From positions 24,806 through 88,805 of the forward strand of contig CANIAS010000003.1 of NCBI GenBank assembly GCA_947465495.1: 64,000 bases of DNA. Reading direction: 5' to 3'. Numbering within the stretch: the stretch's first letter is position 1; every line of letters starts with the position of its first letter. Below the pieces are notes generated by a model, which had not been told where the DNA came from, did not search any database, and saw only the letters and a program-made list of their open reading frames with translations. The translations under genes and the position numbers were made by a program. Origin of the DNA: Candidatus Pollutiaquabacter sp. Its GTDB lineage: Bacteria > Bacteroidota > Bacteroidia > AKYH767-A > 2013-40CM-41-45. Shown here piece by piece: positions 38,179-46,564 of the stretch.

Positions 38179-39843
38179 ATGAAAAAGATAACGATAGTCA
38201 GTTTGCTGCTGTTTCCATTGATAGTATCTGCACAGCAACAGGAATCCGAACGGGACCTGGGAAACAAAGAATACATCATTGTGAAGGATTATAAACCCGT
38301 ATTGGCCGAGTCTGTGAAAATCTCCGATTTGCCCGATGGTGATACCGCTACAGTAATTGCGCTGCCGCAGTCCTATGATTTCGAATCCAGAAAGGCAGAG
38401 ATACGCTACGAAGCAGCCTCTATCAAAGCAGTTAAGATCAAAGATGAGCCGCTTCCAAAATTATACCGTTGTTACTTAAAAGGCGGTGGCGGAAATTATT
38501 CCAAATACATCGGCGAACTCTATGTCAACTCGCTGCGCTCCAAGAAAGGTTCCTTAGGATTGGCAGCAAAACATTTGTCAGGCTCTCCATCATTCACGGA
38601 TTTTGGAAATGCAGCGTATAGCAATAATTTGGGGCGAATAGATGGAAATTATTTCTTGAATCATGCCACTATCACCGGTGATGTGTTCTATAAACGGGAT
38701 GCCGTGCATTATTATGGCTATAACACAACGGATACCATCATCGATGATGAAGATTCTCGTCAACGGTTTACGGATATTGGTGCGCAAGCTGCCATCGCGA
38801 GTACGTTTCTTGATAGTTCCCATGTGAATTACCGAGGAGGAATCGCTTATTCCGACTTGACTGACGATTTTGGAGTGAAAGAGTCACAATTGGTTATCGA
38901 CGGTGCAATCGCTAAGAGGTTCAAAGAAACAACCTTGGGAATGGACCTCTCGTTGGCTTTTTTCAATAAGAGTGATGCGACCTTTCAGGAACTTTCATTG
39001 AATTCTAACCTCGATCGAAATATACTTCGTTTCCGTCCTTATGTAGCATTCAACCGCGAACGCATACGTTTCAAGGGAGGAGTAGGTGTAGAGGCTGAAA
39101 CCAACTTGGATGCAGCTGTGCATGTTTTTCCACGGTTAGAACTTCATGTTCCTGTATCAGAAGGCGTTCTTCGGTTCTTTGTAAAATTGGACGGCCAGAT
39201 AGAAAAGAACAATTACCATACGGTAACGGCGGAAAATCCGTTCGTGAATCCGTCGGTAGTTTTCCGAAATACCATTCATCTAGTCGACTTTAACGGCGGA
39301 CTTCAGGCGCGTTTCTCAGATGCCGTTTCGTTAATTGGATTTATTGGCTATACTAAATTCAAAGACCTCCAGTTCTTTGTCAATGACACTGTTAGAATCA
39401 ACAACTTTGATGTTTTGTACGATGATGCTAGCCGATTTCAATTACATGCTGAACTATTATTCCGTGCTACCGAAAAACTTGGCGTATCGTTCTTGTTAGA
39501 TCAATTTAGCTACAAAACGGATGTGCAACAATATGCTTGGTATCGCCCAAATACCGTAGCGACATTGAAGGCTGATTACAATTTGCACGACAAGATATTG
39601 GTCAATGTGGCACTGTTCGGATACGGCCAGCGCTATTCGCTTGAACTTTACTCTAATGGAAACCAGGTGATCAATAAAATGAAGCCCTATCTGGATGCCA
39701 ATCTCGGATTTGAATATCGTTACTCGAAAATATTGTCGGTCTTTTTGAATTTCAACAACGTTGGCATGGCTAAATACCAGCAATGGTATGGTTTCCCCAT
39801 GGAGCGATTCAATATGATGGGTGGAGTGACGTATTCCTTTTAG
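38179..39843 (+). CDS. Outer-membrane beta-barrel protein (TonB-receptor-like, no plug seen)
   Basis: A protein of about 554 residues from ATG 38179 (one at 38167 adds four). The signal peptide MKKITIVSLLLFPLIVSAQ is followed by a short domain with EYIIVKDYKPVLAESVKISDLP and then alternating amphipathic strands. The C-terminus ends FNMMGGVTYSF, a terminal aromatic strand as expected for Bam-dependent barrels. This family is often annotated as TonB-dependent receptor in Bacteroidota, but I see no TonB box or plug domain, and the length is short for one. It follows the TPR gene closely. Confidence 0.75.
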   Translation: MKKITIVSLLLFPLIVSAQQQESERDLGNKEYIIVKDYKPVLAESVKISDLPDGDTATVIALPQSYDFESRKAEIRYEAASIKAVKIKDEPLPKLYRCYLKGGGGNYSKYIGELYVNSLRSKKGSLGLAAKHLSGSPSFTDFGNAAYSNNLGRIDGNYFLNHATITGDVFYKRDAVHYYGYNTTDTIIDDEDSRQRFTDIGAQAAIASTFLDSSHVNYRGGIAYSDLTDDFGVKESQLVIDGAIAKRFKETTLGMDLSLAFFNKSDATFQELSLNSNLDRNILRFRPYVAFNRERIRFKGGVGVEAETNLDAAVHVFPRLELHVPVSEGVLRFFVKLDGQIEKNNYHTVTAENPFVNPSVVFRNTIHLVDFNGGLQARFSDAVSLIGFIGYTKFKDLQFFVNDTVRINNFDVLYDDASRFQLHAELLFRATEKLGVSFLLDQFSYKTDVQQYAWYRPNTVATLKADYNLHDKILVNVALFGYGQRYSLELYSNGNQVINKMKPYLDANLGFEYRYSKILSVFLNFNNVGMAKYQQWYGFPMERFNMMGGVTYSF

Positions 39844-39896
39844 CGGACTTTGTTAACCGGTTTCGTCTACAAATGAATGTCAATTCGACGTTCAAA

Positions 39897-40658
39897 CTAC
39901 CGTGCGCCTGCTTTGAAGGAGGTGATGGCATTGCGTGTGAAGTCCGATAGGACCAACGTGCCACTTATTTCTGCTCGCTCAAGAAGCAAGGTGTCCCAAT
40001 GATCGGTGCCTTCCCAGGCGACTTTTTTTAGCAAACGCATAGCTTCTGGACTGCTTACTGAAAGTCGCTCCGCCAATGAAATCACCGCTGCATCGAGTTC
40101 GGGGATGGAGGGAAACACTTCGGCATAGAGTCCTTTTGCTTGTGACCATTCTGCGGTTTGCCATGCTGTAGCATTGATCGCTAATTGTTGGAAAGCAGAC
40201 TTTCCAACTTTTCGTTCGACGGCAGGGCCGACAACGAAGGGGCCAATGCCGACTGCTAATTCACTTAACTTAATGCTACTGTGAATCGTGGCTAATGTAT
40301 AATCAGCGGCTGCAGCAATTCCTACTCCGCCACCAACAGCTTTGCCTTGCACACGGGCAATGACAAATTTAGGGGCTTTGCGAATAGCGTTTATAACTGC
40401 TGCAAATCCCGAAAAGAAATGGCGACCTTGTTCTAGGTTTTCAATGGAGACCAGTTCATCAAAGGATGCACCGGCGCAGAAAGACTTTTCGCCTTCGCTT
40501 TGCAGCACGATGACACGTGCCTCTGGATGGCTGCCTGCCAGTTCAATTTCATTCGCAAGCATGCGCAATACGACACCTGGTAGGGAATTACTTTGCGGGT
40601 GAAAAAAGGAGATGAACGCAATGTGCTCCTTGATAGTCGTAGTTACGCGGCCTTCCAT
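39897..40658 (-). CDS. Enoyl-CoA hydratase/isomerase family protein
   Basis: A 253-residue crotonase-fold protein. The oxyanion-hole segments FCAGASFDEL and GKAVGGGVGIAAAADYTLA are normal. The second catalytic region reads LSELAVGIGPFVVGPAVERKVG instead of the usual GLIPGAGGT/GLIPDSGGT, so the active-site geometry differs from PaaG and standard hydratases. It lies downstream of an unknown gene and paaZ on the same strand, so a role in phenylacetate breakdown such as the dehydroadipyl-CoA (PaaF-like) step is possible but unproven. Confidence 0.8.
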   Translation of the reverse strand: MEGRVTTTIKEHIAFISFFHPQSNSLPGVVLRMLANEIELAGSHPEARVIVLQSEGEKSFCAGASFDELVSIENLEQGRHFFSGFAAVINAIRKAPKFVIARVQGKAVGGGVGIAAAADYTLATIHSSIKLSELAVGIGPFVVGPAVERKVGKSAFQQLAINATAWQTAEWSQAKGLYAEVFPSIPELDAAVISLAERLSVSSPEAMRLLKKVAWEGTDHWDTLLLERAEISGTLVLSDFTRNAITSFKAGAR

Positions 40659-40785
40659 ATTCCGTATGAAATTTTGTTCTTAAAAAAATGAATAGTGAAT
40701 GGTACTCTTTCAATTCCGCCCTGTCTGTCAAGACCAATCGATGGATGTTAATGGGTTATCTTCCAATGTGCCAGTAGGCACACGT

Positions 40786-41238
40786 TCAATTGGTGGAATA
40801 ACGTGGCAGCTTTCCTTCATTAATCAAGGCCGTAGTCTTTTCTTTATGCGCCTGGAAATCGCCAAACGCTAGAGCGGAAAGCATGTCTTCGCGGGACATT
40901 TTAGGATCTCCAAGCTTCTTGCGGATGTCATCGCAACAGCGATCCACAAACAATTCAAAGCGTTCAGGTGCCCAAATGTATTCCTTCTTTGACCAATCCG
41001 GCTGGGTGCGGTCAATTGCAAATTCGTTGGGCAAGTCTCCGTGAATCACCGCTTTCACTTCAAGCCCATCGAATGATTTTGGCAACTCCCTGTTGTCAAA
41101 TACTAACGGGCGACTAACGTCAATGACGTGTTTCTTGCGTTTAGGATCAATCATCTTCAAGCCGTTGATTCGCAATCCTTTTTTCTTCAGGTGTGCAAAC
41201 TTCTTTTCGAATCTGTTCAATGTGTCGTATAACATCAT
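40786..41238 (-). CDS. Conserved hypothetical protein between paa genes, 150 aa
   Basis: I recognise no domain. The 150-residue soluble, charged protein starts MMLYDTLNRFEKKFAHLKKKG. It has a central segment (KSFDGLEVKAVIHGDLPNEFAIDRT) and a conserved-looking C-terminal part with IWAPERFELFVDRCCDDIRKKLGDPKMSREDMLSAL. It has no signal peptide. It sits 72 bp after paaZ and 127 bp before the crotonase gene, all on one strand. Its start is preceded by TAAGGAG (41248-41254) with a 9-bp spacer, a rare good Shine-Dalgarno match in this window. It may be an accessory factor of the phenylacetate pathway. Confidence 0.7.
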   Translation of the reverse strand: MMLYDTLNRFEKKFAHLKKKGLRINGLKMIDPKRKKHVIDVSRPLVFDNRELPKSFDGLEVKAVIHGDLPNEFAIDRTQPDWSKKEYIWAPERFELFVDRCCDDIRKKLGDPKMSREDMLSALAFGDFQAHKEKTTALINEGKLPRYSTN

Positions 41239-41247
41239 AGGTAAAGT

Positions 41248-41254
41248 CTCCTTA
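41248..41254 (-). promoter_or_regulatory. Shine-Dalgarno sequence of the 150-aa gene
   Basis: TAAGGAG on the minus strand, 9 bp before the first ATG at 41238. It is notable because most genes in this window have no such sequence. Confidence 0.55.
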
Positions 41255-41310
41255 AATAATGGATGAGTTGATTGGTGTCTTGAAGTCGATATGAATCGTT
41301 TGCTAATGAA

Positions 41311-43359
41311 TTAATTTTTACAAGCCACCAAGGTCAGAACAGTCTCGATAGCCACTTTTTCGCCACGTTGATTTTTCACTTCTACGTACCATTCTACCAC
41401 GCCTTGCGGTTGTTGGTCTTCTCGACGATCTTTCATAGTCTTACGCATGCAGGTAAGTTGTACCTGAATGGTATCTCCCACATACACCGGTTGAACGAAA
41501 CGGAGATTGTCGAGTCCATAATTGGCGAGGACTGGTCCTTTCTTTGGATCCACGAATAATCCTGCTGCAGCCGAAATGAGAAAATATCCGTGAGCCACGC
41601 GACGTTCAAAGATGGAACCTTCCAACGAAGTTTCGTCGGTATGTGCATAGAAGAAGTCGCCGCTGATTCCAGCAAAATTCACGATGTCAGCCTCGGTAAC
41701 GGTACGCTTATGCGTCATCAACGTATCTCCAATCTGTATTTCTTCAAAGTATTTACGGAAAGGATGAATCACATCTTCGTGGATGTCTGCTCCGGGAAGA
41801 TATTGATTCAAAATATGAGTTAAAGTTGTTGGTGAACCTTGTAGCGCCGTGCGCTGCATATAATGATGAACTCCTCGAACGCCTCCCATTTCTTCACCAC
41901 CACCAGCACGACCAGGTCCACCGTGTACCAAGTGAGCAAGAGGAGATCCATGTCCGGTAGATTCAGCGGCGCAATGGCGATTGATGACTAACATACGTCC
42001 GTGCATAGCAGCGGACCCTAGTACGACTTCTCGGGCGAAATGGTTATCGTTGGTGATAACCGATCCAACCAAACTGCCTTTGCCCATTTTTGCGAGCATT
42101 GCAGCCTCTTCTGCAGTCTTGTAAGGCATGACGGTGCTTACCGGACCAAATGCTTCGATTGAGTGTGGAGAAGTTTTGTGAAATGGGTCCTTGCAATAAA
42201 GTAGCATGGATGAAATGAATGCGCCACGTTTGCTGTCGGCTCCAACTGCTTCTACGTTGTCGATATCGCCATAGACGAGCTCGCAATCATTCAGTAAGAT
42301 TTTTACCTTTTCTTTTACGTCCTTCACTTGTGCCAAGCTGGCCAAAGGACCCATGCGAACACCTTCTACGGCCGGGTCGCCAATCACTGTGTTTTTAAGT
42401 CGCTCGCTCAGTGCAGCAATCACGGCTTCTGACAGGTGCTCAGGAACAATGGTACGACGAATTGCGGTACATTTTTGACCGGCCTTCGCCGTCATTTCAC
42501 GAGAAACTTCTTTGATGAAGAGTTGGAATTCATCCGTACCGGGTTCGGCATCAGGACCCAGGATACAGCAATTCAAGGAGTCCGCTTCCATGTTAAAACG
42601 GATAGAATTGTCAAGGATGACTGGCTGCCTTTTCAACATTCTGCCTGTTTCAGCAGAACCGGTAAAAGTTACGACGTCCTGGCAGGTGAGGTGTTCAAAG
42701 ATATCGCCAACACCGCCACAGACTAGTTGCAAGGCACCATCCGGCAGTATTCCTGAGTTCACGATTTCGCGCACCACGTATTCGGTGAGGTAGGAGGTAG
42801 CTGTTGCTGGTTTAACAATAGCGGGTACGCCAGCCAACAAGTTGACGGCTATTTTCTCCAACATGCCCCACACGGGGAAATTAAAGGCATTGATATGCAG
42901 AGCTACACCTTCCAGCGGCACACAAATATGATGACCAACGAATGTTCCGCCTTTAGAAATCATTTCCATGTTTCCATCCACCAGAAAAGGTTGGTCAGGA
43001 AGTTCACGACGTCCTTTGGAGGCAAAGACTAACATGGTTCCTATTCCGCCATCTATATCGACCCAGGAGTCAGATTTAGTAGCTCCAGTGGCGGCAGATA
43101 CCGCGTAGAATTCTTTTTTCTTTTCATTTAGATAAAGCCCTAGTGCTTTCAGCATTCGTGCACGATCGTGGAAGGACATCTTACGAAGCTTCGGTCCTCC
43201 TACCGTACGACCATATTCCAGCATTGCACTGAAATCAAGTCCATCGGACGTAGCACGGTAAATCTCTTCACCGGTGATGGCATGAAAAATCGATGTGCCA
43301 TTTCCGGCACCTTCTATCCATTGCCCGAGGGCGTAATTTTTGAGTTTTAAAGACATCAT
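41311..43359 (-). CDS. paaZ: Bifunctional oxepin-CoA hydrolase / 3-oxo-5,6-dehydrosuberyl-CoA semialdehyde dehydrogenase PaaZ
   Basis: A 682-residue fusion enzyme that opens the oxepin-CoA ring and oxidises the resulting aldehyde. The N-terminal aldehyde dehydrogenase domain (about residues 1-520) has catalytic Glu258 in NMEADSLN and nucleophile Cys297 in GQKCTAIRR. The C-terminal MaoC-like hydratase domain (about 540-680) has [16 protein letters not shown] and [13 protein letters not shown]. Both active sites look intact and the length matches E. coli PaaZ (681). The start is a double ATG. A consensus promoter and two dyads lie upstream. Confidence 0.96.
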   Translation of the reverse strand: MMSLKLKNYALGQWIEGAGNGTSIFHAITGEEIYRATSDGLDFSAMLEYGRTVGGPKLRKMSFHDRARMLKALGLYLNEKKKEFYAVSAATGATKSDSWVDIDGGIGTMLVFASKGRRELPDQPFLVDGNMEMISKGGTFVGHHICVPLEGVALHINAFNFPVWGMLEKIAVNLLAGVPAIVKPATATSYLTEYVVREIVNSGILPDGALQLVCGGVGDIFEHLTCQDVVTFTGSAETGRMLKRQPVILDNSIRFNMEADSLNCCILGPDAEPGTDEFQLFIKEVSREMTAKAGQKCTAIRRTIVPEHLSEAVIAALSERLKNTVIGDPAVEGVRMGPLASLAQVKDVKEKVKILLNDCELVYGDIDNVEAVGADSKRGAFISSMLLYCKDPFHKTSPHSIEAFGPVSTVMPYKTAEEAAMLAKMGKGSLVGSVITNDNHFAREVVLGSAAMHGRMLVINRHCAAESTGHGSPLAHLVHGGPGRAGGGEEMGGVRGVHHYMQRTALQGSPTTLTHILNQYLPGADIHEDVIHPFRKYFEEIQIGDTLMTHKRTVTEADIVNFAGISGDFFYAHTDETSLEGSIFERRVAHGYFLISAAAGLFVDPKKGPVLANYGLDNLRFVQPVYVGDTIQVQLTCMRKTMKDRREDQQPQGVVEWYVEVKNQRGEKVAIETVLTLVACKN

Positions 43360-43389
43360 AGAAAAATTCCTTCCGTAGAAAGGACAACG

Positions 43390-43428
43390 AACGCCGCACC
43401 TGCCGGACCCTCCGGACGTTGCGGCGTT
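43390..43428. promoter_or_regulatory. GC-rich hairpin in the paaZ leader
   Basis: Outer stem AACGCCGCA (43390-43398) / TGCGGCGTT (43420-43428), 9 bp perfect. Inner stem CCGGA (43403-43407) / TCCGG (43411-43415) with a 3-nt loop. The two stems are joined by 4-nt internal bulges. It lies 31-69 bases upstream of the paaZ start and downstream of its predicted promoter, so it would be in the mRNA leader. It has no adjacent T-run. Confidence 0.6.
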
Positions 43429-43508
43429 AAATAAGTTAATTCATTGATTTCCCGCTTCCCCAAGCGTGACATCGATAAGATGCCGATTTGAAAATCAATC
43501 GATTGTTT

Positions 43509-43526
43509 TAGGATCAAATAATCCTA
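43509..43526. promoter_or_regulatory. Operator-like inverted repeat at the predicted paaZ transcription start
   Basis: TAGGAT (43509-43514), 6-bp spacer, ATCCTA (43521-43526). With the -7 box at 43529-43536, transcription should begin near 43524, inside this dyad: a good place for a repressor. Confidence 0.45.
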
Positions 43527-43528
43527 TG

Positions 43529-43558
43529 CAAAGATAACCCAAAAGAGCGGTATGTCAA
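43529..43558 (-). promoter_or_regulatory. Consensus promoter of paaZ
   Basis: Minus strand: TTG (43558-43556), spacer of exactly 19 bp, TATCTTTG (43536-43529). This matches the Bacteroidota consensus TTG-N19-TAnnTTTG fully. The leader would be about 165 nt. The remaining bases of this 360-bp intergenic region, from 43560 to 43719, are AT-rich and show no gene. Confidence 0.8.
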
Positions 43559-43719
43559 GTGGTTTCAACGATGCACTACGTATATTCAGATTCCTCGCTT
43601 TACGGGATTTCTATTTATTGAGTATTTTATTTAAAATTTTGAAAAACAAGTAAATAAGTAAATTTTTGAAACAAGATGCCGGTGCTGCAGGGCGGAGTGT
43701 TGTTCGCTTAGTTGGACGG

Positions 43720-45123
43720 TTATGCATTCACCCGAAGAAGTAGTGCGACATTCTCGACATGCCCTGTGTGCGGGAACATGTCAAAAGGTTGTATCCGTTC
43801 GAGACGATAATGGCTTGAAAGGATACGCACATCCCGTTCCTGGGTACGTGGGTTGCAGCTGATATAAACAATGCGCGAAGGCAGCAGTTTCAGCAAGGCT
43901 TGGTTCACATCACGATGATGACCTGATCGCGGTGGGTCCGTAATGACGACATCCGGTAATCCCAAGGCACTTATACGGTCACTCAGGATGATATCTTTTA
44001 GATCGCCGGCAACGAACTCCGCATTCGTGATGTTGTTGTTCTTTGCATTTTTTTTTGCCCAGCGTACAGCGTCTTCAACAAACTCGATACCAACTACACG
44101 TTTAGACGCATTGGCTGCACTTAAGGCGATGGTGCCTGTTCCGGAATAGAGGTCGTACACCGTTTGTTGGCCTGTTAGTTCGCACCAGTCGATGGCAGTT
44201 TTGTATAGTTGCTCTGTTTGCAACGTATTGGTTTGAAAAAATGAGCCTGGACTCATTTCAAACTGCAGACCGTTCAATGTGATAGGTATGGTGGAGCTGC
44301 CGTGTGCGATGATGGTATCAGCTTCATTTAATTTGCCATCCTTTTTGATGTTGATAGAATAACTGATGGATTGAACGGCAGGAAATTTATCGGTTAATAG
44401 TTGAGTGATTACTTGCAACGCGGAGTCATCAAATTTTCCAAATACTATTCGCGTCATAATTGCTCCTTCATCGCCATATCGCACCATGAGTTGTCGCAGG
44501 ATGCCTTGCTCCTTGCGCATATCGTAGAAGGATATTTTATGCGCCAAAGCAGTATCACGCACAGCATGCATGATGGCAATGGCAGAATCGGGTGCTATAC
44601 CACAATCGTGGATTTCCAGAGCATGGTCATATTTGCCTTGCATCATGTAACCTGCTGCAGGACGGAATACGGTAGCTGGGTCAGACTTTTCCTCTGGAGT
44701 CATCCAGCGGCGGTTGGAGAAGTTGAATAGTAGTTTATTCCGGTACTTTTTTTCAAGCGGGGAGGCGATAGGTAAAGGTGTGGATTGCCCTTCCGGTAGG
44801 TGTCGGTCAAAAAGCTGAGCAACTTGCCGATGTTTGAGTAGAATCTGATTGGAATAGCTAAGAGGTTGCCATTGGCAGCCTCCACAATGCATGAAATGCT
44901 TGCAAAAGGGCGTAATCCGATCAGCTGACGGCTCAACCATATCGATGATTCTTCCAGAAAAAAGAGCATCTTCTCCTTTGGATATGCGAAGTGCTTGGAT
45001 ATCTGCTACATCACCGGGAATGGCTTTGTCAACCAAGACGGTACCGCCCGGAATCCGTCCGAAGGCATTACCACGGGCATCGATTCCTTCGATTCGGACG
45101 TTTTTTACAAGTTTTCCTAGCAC
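43720..45123 (-). CDS. rlmD: 23S rRNA (uracil-5-)-methyltransferase RlmD
   Basis: A 467-residue SAM-dependent RNA methyltransferase of the RlmD/RumA type, which methylates U1939 of 23S rRNA. The N-terminal TRAM domain (VRIEGIDARGNAFGRIPGGTVLVDKAIPGD) is followed by iron-sulfur cysteines (FCKHFMHCGGCQW, HDCG). The SAM-binding motif is VYDLYSGTGTIAL. The nucleophile is Cys423 in YISCNPRTQ, preceded by TDPPRSG. Some relatives methylate tRNA or other rRNA sites, so the precise uridine is inferred from family. Confidence 0.9.
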   Translation of the reverse strand: MLGKLVKNVRIEGIDARGNAFGRIPGGTVLVDKAIPGDVADIQALRISKGEDALFSGRIIDMVEPSADRITPFCKHFMHCGGCQWQPLSYSNQILLKHRQVAQLFDRHLPEGQSTPLPIASPLEKKYRNKLLFNFSNRRWMTPEEKSDPATVFRPAAGYMMQGKYDHALEIHDCGIAPDSAIAIMHAVRDTALAHKISFYDMRKEQGILRQLMVRYGDEGAIMTRIVFGKFDDSALQVITQLLTDKFPAVQSISYSINIKKDGKLNEADTIIAHGSSTIPITLNGLQFEMSPGSFFQTNTLQTEQLYKTAIDWCELTGQQTVYDLYSGTGTIALSAANASKRVVGIEFVEDAVRWAKKNAKNNNITNAEFVAGDLKDIILSDRISALGLPDVVITDPPRSGHHRDVNQALLKLLPSRIVYISCNPRTQERDVRILSSHYRLERIQPFDMFPHTGHVENVALLLRVNA

Positions 45124-45248
45124 GGAGCGAAGATAGTCAGTCGGTGGGAATGAACGGTCTTAAGTCGCTTGTCAATGGGATGTTGCTCAATAATTCCCGA
45201 AAGCTGATTCCTAACTACCAGGTATAGACTACTTTCCTGCCTGTCTAT

Positions 45249-45278
45249 TTGGATTTATGCAATAAATAACTACTTTTG
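45249..45278 (+). promoter_or_regulatory. Consensus promoter of rpsF-rpsR-rplI
   Basis: TTG (45249-45251), spacer of exactly 19 bp, TACTTTTG (45271-45278). A full match to the Bacteroidota consensus. The predicted start is near 45284, giving a leader of about 25 nt before rpsF. Confidence 0.85.
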
Positions 45279-45307
45279 CATCCCAAATTAAAACCAATAA
45301 AACCAGC

Positions 45308-45667
45308 ATGTTAAATCAGTATGAGACGGTCTTCATCGCCACGCCTGTTCTTTCGGAAGAGCAGCTGATGGACGTCGTCAACAAATTTCGCAAAATCCTC
45401 ACCGATCACGGTTCCGTAATTGTTCATGAGAACAATTGGGGATTGCGTAAGCTGGCTTATCCAATTCAGAAAAAGAACACAGGATTTTATTACCTCCTGG
45501 AGTTTAAGGGCACCGGTGAAGAAATCGGCAAGCTCGAGACTGAATATAAAAGGGATGAGCGGGTTATGCGTTTCCTCACCGTGCGGTTAGACAGTCACGC
45601 AGTAGCGTACAATGAAAAGAAGCGTAAGAACGCTGAAATCAAGAAACAAGAAGAATCAGCAGCTTAA
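45308..45667 (+). CDS. rpsF: 30S ribosomal protein bS6
   Basis: A 119-residue ribosomal protein, starting [20 protein letters not shown] and with the typical [25 protein letters not shown] core. It ends in a charged tail ([16 protein letters not shown]) as in other Bacteroidota. In the Bacteroidota ribosome bS6 lies beside bS18 and bS21 at the 16S 3' end. Its own start is preceded by an A-rich leader with no Shine-Dalgarno sequence, unlike the two genes that follow. Confidence 0.97.
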   Translation: MLNQYETVFIATPVLSEEQLMDVVNKFRKILTDHGSVIVHENNWGLRKLAYPIQKKNTGFYYLLEFKGTGEEIGKLETEYKRDERVMRFLTVRLDSHAVAYNEKKRKNAEIKKQEESAA

Positions 45668-45669
45668 AA

Positions 45670-45676
45670 AAGGAGG
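45670..45676 (+). promoter_or_regulatory. Strong Shine-Dalgarno sequence of rpsR
   Basis: AAGGAGG with an 8-bp spacer to the rpsR ATG at 45685, a full match to the anti-SD core. It is exceptional in this window, where most genes lack one, and may allow bS18 levels to respond to exposure of the anti-SD. Confidence 0.8.
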
Positions 45677-45684
45677 AAACAACC

Positions 45685-45951
45685 ATGGCAACATCCAATG
45701 AAGTCCGCTACCTGAATCCACCGGCAGTTGAGACTCAAAAGAAAAAGTACTGCCGCTTCAAGAAGAACGGCATCAAGTACATCGATTACAAAGACGCTAA
45801 CTTCCTCCTGAAGTTCGTAAACGAGCAGGGTAAACTTCTGCCGCGTCGTTTGACCGGTACCTCGCTGAAATTTCAGCGTAAAGTATCACAGTCTATCAAG
45901 CGTGCACGTCACTTGGCTTTGATGCCATACGTGGGCGATATGTTGAAATAA
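45685..45951 (+). CDS. rpsR: 30S ribosomal protein bS18
   Basis: An 88-residue ribosomal protein with the diagnostic [26 protein letters not shown] and the C-terminal [29 protein letters not shown]. Second gene of rpsF-rpsR-rplI. In Bacteroidota bS18 helps, with bS21 and bS6, to sequester the anti-SD tail of 16S rRNA. Its own start has a strong Shine-Dalgarno sequence. Confidence 0.98.
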   Translation: MATSNEVRYLNPPAVETQKKKYCRFKKNGIKYIDYKDANFLLKFVNEQGKLLPRRLTGTSLKFQRKVSQSIKRARHLALMPYVGDMLK

Positions 45952-45956
45952 TAAAG

Positions 45957-45963
45957 AAGGAGG
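45957..45963 (+). promoter_or_regulatory. Strong Shine-Dalgarno sequence of rplI
   Basis: AAGGAGG with a 9-bp spacer to the rplI ATG at 45973. A second full anti-SD match in the same operon. Confidence 0.8.
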
Positions 45964-45972
45964 AACAGCACG

Positions 45973-46419
45973 ATGGAAATCATTCTCAAACAAGACGTCG
46001 ATAATCTCGGTTATGCCGATGAAATCGTAAAAGTAAAACCCGGCTATGCCAACAATTTTCTCATTCCTCGCGGAATGGCTATTGTCGCTACCGAATCTGC
46101 CCGCAAGGTGTTGAGCGAAACCATGAAGCAGCGTGCTCACAAAGCCGCTAAGATCAAAGGTGATGCTGAATCAGTTGCCAAGCAGCTCGAAGCAATGACG
46201 CTTAAGATCGCAACGAAAGTAGGAGAGACCGGAAAGATCTACGGATCAATCACTGCTTTGCAATTGGCAGATCAGTTGTCTAAGCACGGAGTTATCGTTG
46301 ATCGTAAAAAGATCACGCTCGATACCGACCATATCAAGACCCTCGGAACGTACAGTGCTATGGTTAACCTGCACAAAGACGTGAAAGCCAAGGTGACGTT
46401 TGAAGTAGTCGCCGACTAA
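45973..46419 (+). CDS. rplI: 50S ribosomal protein bL9
   Basis: A 148-residue ribosomal protein: N-terminal domain MEIILKQDVDNLGYADEIVKVKPGYANNFLIPRGMA with the bL9 signature, a central helix, and a C-terminal domain with GKIYGSITALQLADQLSKHGVIVDRKKI. Last gene of the rpsF operon, followed by a terminator. Confidence 0.97.
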   Translation: MEIILKQDVDNLGYADEIVKVKPGYANNFLIPRGMAIVATESARKVLSETMKQRAHKAAKIKGDAESVAKQLEAMTLKIATKVGETGKIYGSITALQLADQLSKHGVIVDRKKITLDTDHIKTLGTYSAMVNLHKDVKAKVTFEVVAD

Positions 46420-46448
46420 GCGAGAACATTTATTAGAGTAATGAAAAG

Positions 46449-46476
46449 ACCGTTCTTTATAGAGCGGTTTTTTTTT
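46449..46476 (+). terminator. Terminator of the rpsF operon
   Basis: Stem ACCGTTCT (46449-46456) / AGAGCGGT (46461-46468) with one G-T pair and a TTAT loop, followed by a run of eight T. Confidence 0.85.
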
Positions 46477-46500
46477 GGTCAGTAGTTGGTAGTCTGTAGT

Positions 46501-46558
46501 CCACCGACCACCGACCACCGACCAACCGACCACCGACCACCGACCACCGACCAACCGA
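46501..46558. repeat. Higher-order short tandem repeat, two 29-bp units
   Basis: Two perfect copies (46501-46529, 46530-46558) of a 29-bp unit made of three CCACCGA heptamers plus one CCAACCGA octamer. The bases just upstream (about 46477-46500) are a degenerate GGTCAGTAGTTGGTAGTC-like stretch of opposite sense, so the whole can fold back on itself. It lies between the rplI terminator and the TolC gene stop. Confidence 0.85.
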
Positions 46559-46564
46559 CCACTA

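Noticed and set aside
40767..40782. TGTGCC/GGCACA hairpin after the 150-aa gene
   Set aside because: Six base pairs with no T-run; not enough to call a terminator or operator.
46501..46558. CRISPR array
   Set aside because: The 29-bp units are directly abutting with no spacers and are themselves made of heptamers; there are no cas genes.
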